Source: Nocardioides sp. (GTDB lineage Bacteria; Actinomycetota; Actinomycetes; Propionibacteriales; Nocardioidaceae). Taken from it: a stretch of 47,301 nt of DNA. The DNA lies in NCBI GenBank assembly GCA_002729525.1, contig PBYI01000041.1, positions 1 to 47,301 of the forward strand, written 5' to 3'. The position numbers and the translations under genes were made by a program. A model generated the notes under the pieces. That model did not search any database. It saw nothing but the letters and a program-made list of their open reading frames with translations, and was not told the DNA's origin. Positions 42,691-47,301 of this stretch are shown piece by piece; position 1 is the first letter of the stretch, and each line of letters opens with the position of its first letter.

Positions 42691-43490
42691 GCGCCCGGCT
42701 GCGGGCCGCGGTGCTCGCGGAGGTCCGCAAGACCACCGGGGGGCGGCTGTGGTGGCTGCTGGCGCTCGGCATGCTCGGATACCTCGCGCTGGTCGGCGGC
42801 GCCCTGGCCGCCTCGATCGCGCTCGCGCCGGAGACGTCGGCGGCCCCGTTGGCCCCGCGCGACGCCGCGCTCACCATCTACGGCTCGCTCAACGCGCTCG
42901 GCTACGTCTTCCCGCTGGTCGTCGGGACGCTCTCGGTGACCTCCGAGGTGCGCCACCGCACGCTCACCCAGACCCTGCTGTCGGAGCCGGCCAGGGGAGT
43001 GGTGCTGTCGGCGAAGCTGCTCGCCGCCCTCCCGTTCGGTCTCCTGTACGGCGTCGCCGGCGCGCTCGGCCTCGTGCTCGCCGCCGGTCCGGTGCTCGCC
43101 GTCGCCGGCGACGGGGCGTTCCTCGGCGACGGGGAGGTGCTGCGCACGCTCCTGCTGGGCGTGCTGGTGACCGGGCTGTGGGCGGTGCTCGGCGTCGCGC
43201 TCGGCACCCTGGTCACCCACCAGGTCGCCGCAGTGGTCGTGGTGCTCGGCTTCACCCAGCTCGTCGAGCCGGTCGCGCGGGCGGCGCTCTCGGCCGTCGA
43301 GGGCCTCGACGTGGTCGGCCGGTTCCTCCCCGGCGCGGCGGCCGACGCGGTGGTCGGCACGAGCGTGTTCGACCAGGTCGGCGGTGGCTCGCTGCTGCCG
43401 GTGTGGGCCGGCCTGCTGGTGCTGGCGGCGTACGCCGTGGTGCTGGCGGTGGCGGGCTGGCGCACGACCTGGGCCCGCGACGTCACCTGA
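42687..43490 (+). CDS. ABC-2 type transporter permease
   Basis: The 267-residue membrane protein has about six hydrophobic segments, starting with WWLLALGMLGYLALVGGALAASIAL. The ABC-2 pattern SLNALGYVFPLVVGTLSVTSEVRHRTLTQTLLSEP marks the first loop. Its GTG overlaps the ATPase stop (GTGA). It forms a simple two-gene exporter with the preceding ATPase. Confidence 0.9.
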   Translation: MSARLRAAVLAEVRKTTGGRLWWLLALGMLGYLALVGGALAASIALAPETSAAPLAPRDAALTIYGSLNALGYVFPLVVGTLSVTSEVRHRTLTQTLLSEPARGVVLSAKLLAALPFGLLYGVAGALGLVLAAGPVLAVAGDGAFLGDGEVLRTLLLGVLVTGLWAVLGVALGTLVTHQVAAVVVVLGFTQLVEPVARAALSAVEGLDVVGRFLPGAAADAVVGTSVFDQVGGGSLLPVWAGLLVLAAYAVVLAVAGWRTTWARDVT

Positions 43491-43570
43491 GGCGTCACGC
43501 CGCCAGAGGTCCGCAACCTCACCTCAAGCGTTCCTCAAGACCGTGCCGCCGCGGCCGACGGAGGTATCTA

Positions 43571-43603
43571 ATGAGCCTGTCAGCACACCGGCCTCCCTCC
43601 TGA
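43571..43603 (+). CDS. Possible 10-residue leader peptide
   Basis: ATG AGC CTG TCA... to TGA encodes MSLSAHRPPS. It is preceded at a good distance by GGAGGT, one of the better ribosome sites in the window. It lies 13 bases upstream of the secreted-protein ATG at 43617, which itself has no strong site. It may be a real short ORF coupling translation, or the GGAGGTATCTAAT stretch may instead be a promoter -10 region. Low confidence. Confidence 0.3.
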   Translation: MSLSAHRPPS

Positions 43604-43616
43604 ACGGTCCCCCACC

Positions 43617-44867
43617 ATGACGCGCACCCCCCGGCGCTCCTCCGCCGCCCACGCCCGCGTGGCGCTGCTCCTCGTGCTCGGCCTCGTGCTGGCCCCGCTG
43701 GCGCTCCTGATGCCGGCCTCCCCGGCGCAGGCCGTCGAGACCGGTCGGGTCCGCGGCGCGATCGTCCAGCAGGGCACCGCGACGCCGAAGACCCGGCTGA
43801 GCTGGTTCGCCTCCGACTGGACCTACCTGGGGTCGAAGAAGGCCGACGGCGGCGGCTACTCGCTGGCGCTGCGCCCGGGCACGTACTGGCTCCAGTTCAC
43901 CGACCGCGCTCCGGTGTACGACGTGAAGCGCAACGCCCCCACGACCGTCAAGGTCGTCGTGCGGGCCGCCAGCACGACCGTCAAGAACATCCGGATGCGC
44001 CGGGGCGGGGCGATCGGCGGGGTCGTGAAGGTCGGCAAGGGTGCGAGGACCAAGGTCGGTGCCGCCGCCCGTGTGGTGGCCGCGAACACCGACGAGGTGA
44101 GCTTCGAGACGACCGCCGACAAGAAGGGCCGCTTCGCGCTCGGCGGGCTCCCGGTTGGGAAGTACTCCGTCTTCACCTACGACCGCAAGAAGGCCTGGGT
44201 CGCCAAGTCGGTCTACCTCGGCAAGGTCAAGGCCGGGTCCTACACCGACGTCCAGCCGCGGCTGCGCACCCGCGCCGGCTCGCTGCTGGTCGACGTGTAC
44301 GCCGGCTCCGCGACGTACCCCGGCCGTGGCACCGTCACCGCCGTCAGCACCAAGACCGGCCAGTGGTGGAGCGCGAAGGTCAAGCGCGGCAGCGTCACCT
44401 TCGCCGGACTGCACCCCGGCGGCTACAAGGTGATGGTCCCCGGCGCGGGTGACTACGTCGGGCAGACGCTGAAGGTGCGCTCCTCCGTGCGCTCCGGCCG
44501 GGCCGCCTTCGGGTCGGTCCGGCTCACCAAGCGCGGTGCCTCGGTGGGTGGCCGCGTGGTCTCCGCCGCCGACCCGACGTACGCGCTGTCCGGAGCCCTG
44601 GTGCAGCTGTTCGACCGCTCCGGTGACGAGCTGGCCCGCGCCACCTCGGACGCCGACGGCCGGTTCGTGCTGTCGGGGCCGATCACGACCGCGTCCGGGC
44701 TCACCGTGAAGGTCACCGCCCCGGACGCCTGGCTCGGCTCGGGCGAGCACCGCTGCCAGTACACCGCCGGTCGCGTCACCGGCGTCTCGGTCACCACCGG
44801 CCGTCGTACGGCGGTCGGCGACGTGCCGATGCGGCTGGCCGCAGAGCAGGACAACCCGCAGTGCTGA
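43617..44867 (+). CDS. Secreted protein with carboxypeptidase-regulatory-like repeats
   Basis: The 416-residue protein has a Sec signal peptide (hydrophobic core 14-32; predicted cleavage after SPAQA at 39). It then has about four beta-sandwich repeats of the CarboxypepD_reg/SpaA-like sort. Recurring GGYSLALRPGTYWLQF, KGRFALGGLPVGKYSVF, FAGLHPGGYKVMV and DGRFVLSGPITTASGL units show the strand pattern. The mature part is Lys-rich and basic. No cell-wall sorting motif or C-terminal anchor is seen. It heads a group with the GT2 synthase and lipoprotein, suggesting a surface adhesin or polysaccharide-associated role. Confidence 0.82.
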   Translation: MTRTPRRSSAAHARVALLLVLGLVLAPLALLMPASPAQAVETGRVRGAIVQQGTATPKTRLSWFASDWTYLGSKKADGGGYSLALRPGTYWLQFTDRAPVYDVKRNAPTTVKVVVRAASTTVKNIRMRRGGAIGGVVKVGKGARTKVGAAARVVAANTDEVSFETTADKKGRFALGGLPVGKYSVFTYDRKKAWVAKSVYLGKVKAGSYTDVQPRLRTRAGSLLVDVYAGSATYPGRGTVTAVSTKTGQWWSAKVKRGSVTFAGLHPGGYKVMVPGAGDYVGQTLKVRSSVRSGRAAFGSVRLTKRGASVGGRVVSAADPTYALSGALVQLFDRSGDELARATSDADGRFVLSGPITTASGLTVKVTAPDAWLGSGEHRCQYTAGRVTGVSVTTGRRTAVGDVPMRLAAEQDNPQC

Positions 44868-44907
44868 CCCCTACGCTCGTGCTCACCCCCCACCAGGAGC
44901 TCCCGTC

Positions 44908-46389
44908 GTGACCGACCAGATCCCCCCGCCGGTCGTCCCGCGGCACCTCGCGCCGCTCGACGACTCGCCGTACATCCGGCGCCCCGACCCCGACCTCGCC
45001 GCGCACGCGGAGACGATGCTCGAGCAGCTGGCCGAGCTCCCCGAGCAGCGGGCCACCGTCGGCGCGATCATCCCGGCGTACAACGAGGCCGAGACGATCG
45101 GTGGCGTCCTCGACTCGCTGCTCATGCAGACGCGCCTGCCCGACGTCATCCACGTCGTCATCAACAACACCTCCGACGACTCCGTGGAGATCGCCGGCCA
45201 CTACGCGGGCCCGCACACCCGGATGACGCCGTCGGGGGAGCAGCACACCGTCATCTACGTCCACGACATCGGCAAGAACCCCGACAAGAAGGTCGGCGCG
45301 CTCAACTACGGGTACTCCCTCGTCGAGCACATGGACTACCTGCTGGGCGTCGACGGCGACACCACGCCGGAGCCCGACGCCATCGAGCACCTCGTCGACG
45401 AGATCACCTCCGACGACCGCATCGGCGGCATCTCGGCGATCTACTCGATCGACGACTCCGCGCTCGACGGGCCGATCGCGAAGTTCCTCATCGCCGGCCA
45501 GCGCGCGCAGTTCGCGGCGTTCAACATGCAGAACCTGCTCAAGGGGCGCAACATGGCGGTCCTCGGCGGGCAGTTCTCGATCTTCTCCACCCAGGCGCTG
45601 CGCCAGGTGCTCGAGGACAGCCACCAGCGCACCCCGTGGGTCAACGACTCCGAGGTCGAGGACTCGCTGCTGTCGCTGCAGATCAAGTCGGCCGGCTACC
45701 TGACCAAGATCTCGGCCCGCGCTCGTGCCCACGTCGGCGGCATGACGACCATGCGCAGCCTCGACGCGCAGCAGGTGAAGTGGAACTTCGGAGCCATCGA
45801 TCTGATGTGGCCCGGTCAGCGTGGCGACACCCGCGGCCAACCGTTCCACCCGAACCTGCGGCTGCGCTGGTTCGAGCACATGTCGATGGTCATCAACATC
45901 ATCACGCGCCTCGGGTTCGTGCTGCTGCTGCTCGGCTCGCTGTCGATCAGCGCGTTCGTGTTCCAGGCCTGGTGGGTCATCCCGCCGCTGGCGGCGGTGC
46001 TGCTGAACTGGAAGGTCGCGCGCTCGATGGAGTTCGTGAACCGGCGCGACTACTTCTTCGCGATGCTGCTGTGGCCCGCTGAGCTGTACATGTGGATCCG
46101 CATGGGCCACTTCGTGCGCGCCTGGCTGAAGTTCTTCAGCCGCCAGCAGACCGACAACTGGGCGGCGCAGGCGAAGGCCGAGCGCGGCAAGGGCATCGCC
46201 TGGACCTACCCGTTCCTGACCCTGGCCCTCGGGCTCGTCGTCGGCGCGGCGGTCTGGCTCCAGCTGCCGGTGGCGCTGCGGTCCGACGTGCTGGCCGTCG
46301 GATGGCCCATCCTGGGTGTCGTGACCGTGCTCCAGACCGCGTGGATGTTCGTGAAGATCCTCAAGAACCAGCGGGGGTACAAGGCGTGA
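44908..46389 (+). CDS. Membrane glycosyltransferase family 2 (polysaccharide synthase-like)
   Basis: The 493-residue enzyme has a GT2 catalytic domain: GAIIPAYNEAETIGGVLDSLL (53-72), DGDTTPE with DGD at 149-151 for metal/UDP-sugar binding, the acceptor-site VED at 250-252, and QQVKW (288-292) in place of the QxxRW motif of processive synthases. C-terminal membrane segments lie at about 325-350, 352-366, 380-398, 434-452 and 463-482. This layout fits hyaluronan/cellulose/poly-GlcNAc-type synthases. Arg to Lys in QxxRW is a conservative deviation. The GTG at 44908 has a CAGGAG site. It overlaps the lipoprotein start. Confidence 0.88.
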   Translation: MTDQIPPPVVPRHLAPLDDSPYIRRPDPDLAAHAETMLEQLAELPEQRATVGAIIPAYNEAETIGGVLDSLLMQTRLPDVIHVVINNTSDDSVEIAGHYAGPHTRMTPSGEQHTVIYVHDIGKNPDKKVGALNYGYSLVEHMDYLLGVDGDTTPEPDAIEHLVDEITSDDRIGGISAIYSIDDSALDGPIAKFLIAGQRAQFAAFNMQNLLKGRNMAVLGGQFSIFSTQALRQVLEDSHQRTPWVNDSEVEDSLLSLQIKSAGYLTKISARARAHVGGMTTMRSLDAQQVKWNFGAIDLMWPGQRGDTRGQPFHPNLRLRWFEHMSMVINIITRLGFVLLLLGSLSISAFVFQAWWVIPPLAAVLLNWKVARSMEFVNRRDYFFAMLLWPAELYMWIRMGHFVRAWLKFFSRQQTDNWAAQAKAERGKGIAWTYPFLTLALGLVVGAAVWLQLPVALRSDVLAVGWPILGVVTVLQTAWMFVKILKNQRGYKA

Positions 46390-47141
46390 GGACCCGCACC
46401 GCCGCCCGCACCCGCACGGGTGCGGCGGCCCTCGCGCTCGCCCTGCTCGCGACGCCGCTGCTCTCCGGCTGCTCCGCGCTCGGCATCGGCGGCGACTCCG
46501 GTGACGGTGCCGGGGTCGAGGCCCCGACCGCCGCGGGCGGCGCCACCGAGGCGGCCCTGGAGGTCGACTCGCAGTTCACCGACGACGGCACCTTCCAGAG
46601 CCACCTGTCGATCGACGGCGCCGACGGCCTCGACTTCGTCTACACCCTCTACCCGACGAAGGCGACGCCCCGCACGAACGAGTGGTACCCCAAGGGCTCG
46701 AAGTACTTCACCTTCACCTTCCAGGCCTACGACCTGTCCCGGAAGATCCGCGACCCGTTCGCCACCAAGCGCGAGGTCTACCTCGACACCATCAAGGTGA
46801 CGTCGAAGACGATCACCGACGGCAGCGCAACCAAGCGGCCCTTCAAGCTCAAGGCGGACGCGCAGAAGATCACCTGGGACCCCGAGCCGCTCACCCTCGA
46901 CGACTACGGGATGCTCATCACCAACCCCAAGGGCTCCTTCGAGCTGCGCAACAACGAGATCGGCGACATGGCCGACGACACCGTCGGCCTCGAGCTGACC
47001 TTCATCTCGAAGGTGTGGATCGAGACCAAGGCCGGCTCCGAGGACTTCGTGAAGCGCACCGTCAAGCAGGTCGTCCCGATCGCGATCTTCGCCTCCGACA
47101 CCCCCACCGAGGCGCAGAAGATCCCGGTCGACGCGAGCTGA
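46386..47141 (+). CDS. Putative lipoprotein of the glycosyltransferase locus
   Basis: The 251-residue protein has an N-terminal Arg-rich stretch, a hydrophobic core and lipobox LLSGC (Cys at about 28). The mature domain is beta-rich with no family I recognise (SHLSIDGADGLDFVYTLYPTKATPRTNEWYPKGSKYFTF region). The GTG at 46386 overlaps the glycosyltransferase stop (GTGA), so it is likely a dedicated partner, perhaps anchoring or guiding the polymer. Function unknown. Confidence 0.82.
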   Translation: MRTRTAARTRTGAAALALALLATPLLSGCSALGIGGDSGDGAGVEAPTAAGGATEAALEVDSQFTDDGTFQSHLSIDGADGLDFVYTLYPTKATPRTNEWYPKGSKYFTFTFQAYDLSRKIRDPFATKREVYLDTIKVTSKTITDGSATKRPFKLKADAQKITWDPEPLTLDDYGMLITNPKGSFELRNNEIGDMADDTVGLELTFISKVWIETKAGSEDFVKRTVKQVVPIAIFASDTPTEAQKIPVDAS

Positions 47142-47147
47142 TCCGGG

Positions 47148-47170
47148 CGCGCGACCACGGTGGTCGCGCG
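47148..47170. terminator. 10-bp perfect hairpin after the lipoprotein gene
   Basis: CGCGCGACCA pairs with TGGTCGCGCG around a CGG loop. It starts 7 bases after the stop and lies between convergent genes, so it could stop transcription from both sides. Confidence 0.65.
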
Positions 47171-47205
47171 TCGCGGTCGGGTGCGGGCGACGGTCCTATA
47201 GGTCG

Positions 47206-47301
47206 TCAAGGGGTCATGAGGTCGGTTCGCAGGGCTTGGTAGACGCCGCGGGCGAGGTGTCGTTTGAGGCAGCGGATGATCTCGGGGTTGGACAGTCCTT
47301 C
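47206..47301 (-). CDS. IS110-family-like transposase, C-terminal fragment at window edge
   Basis: The reverse strand from the right edge reads 31 residues and a stop: EGLSNPEIIRCLKR, then HLARGVYQALRTDLMTP. The EIIRCLKRxxAR pattern is the usual end of IS110-type (DEDD/serine) transposases. Most of the gene lies outside the window, so completeness and activity cannot be judged. No terminal inverted repeat is expected for IS110. Confidence 0.6.
   Translation of the reverse strand, partial: EGLSNPEIIRCLKRHLARGVYQALRTDLMTP

Overview
The window is very GC-rich chromosomal DNA with many GTG starts, 1-8 base gene overlaps and purine-rich (AGGAGG-like) ribosome sites. Gene content points to an actinobacterium, most likely Nocardioides or another Nocardioidaceae. 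Supporting markers are DUF4245, actinobacterial GlpX, a DUF222 protein, a PucR regulator, many acyl-CoA genes and a Pls/PosA-type peptide synthetase. This is inferred from families and base composition; no 16S gene is present. No tRNA, rRNA or CRISPR array was seen.

Layout. 1-636: 5' part of a DUF222 protein running off the left edge. 717-821: degenerate intergenic repeats. 832-5444: glpX, a DUF4245 membrane protein, xseA-xseB, and a GntR regulator divergent from a PfkB sugar kinase. 5491-8663: a receiver/thioredoxin-reductase-like fusion lacking the CXXC, a methyltransferase and truA. 8773-9225: an orphan Clp-N-like protein. 9295-14276: a complete branched-chain amino acid (Liv) ABC transporter operon, livG-livF-livH-livM-livK, divergent from a PucR-type regulator (14495-15718). 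15766-20923: five genes on the minus strand (PimC/PimD-like acyl-CoA dehydrogenase pair, two SDRs, a third acyl-CoA dehydrogenase), a probable beta-oxidation-like operon. 21145-27442: an ABC-F ATPase, two tandem double-GNAT proteins, a CBS/DUF294 protein and a DEDDh exonuclease, nearly all abutting on the plus strand.

27459-28603: an AbiEi-HTH/DUF559-nuclease-like gene bracketed by imperfect inverted repeats of about 72 bp. 28464-28789 holds no gene but three strong hairpins. 28790-31815: an HtrA-like protease and an acyl-CoA ligase, divergent. 31901-37739: a 1307-residue Pls-like NRPS, an M1 aminopeptidase and a convergent small phosphopantetheinyl transferase. The three could form a self-contained poly(amino acid) synthesis, activation and degradation module. 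37699-41681: citrate synthase (gltA), then rplM-rpsI-glmM behind a structured leader. 41761-43490: an ABC-2 type exporter. 43617-47141: a secreted repeat protein, a hyaluronan-synthase-like GT2 enzyme and a lipoprotein, probably a cell-envelope locus. 47206-47301: the 3' end of an IS110-like transposase running off the right edge.

Regulatory reading. Three 16-base sites resembling the actinobacterial CRP/GlxR box (TGTGA-N6-TCACA) lie before the liv/pucR region, the acyl-CoA ligase and the ABC exporter. This would tie carbon and fatty-acid metabolism to a shared cAMP-type regulator. The rplM leader can form two mutually exclusive helices and is a candidate for ribosomal-protein feedback control.
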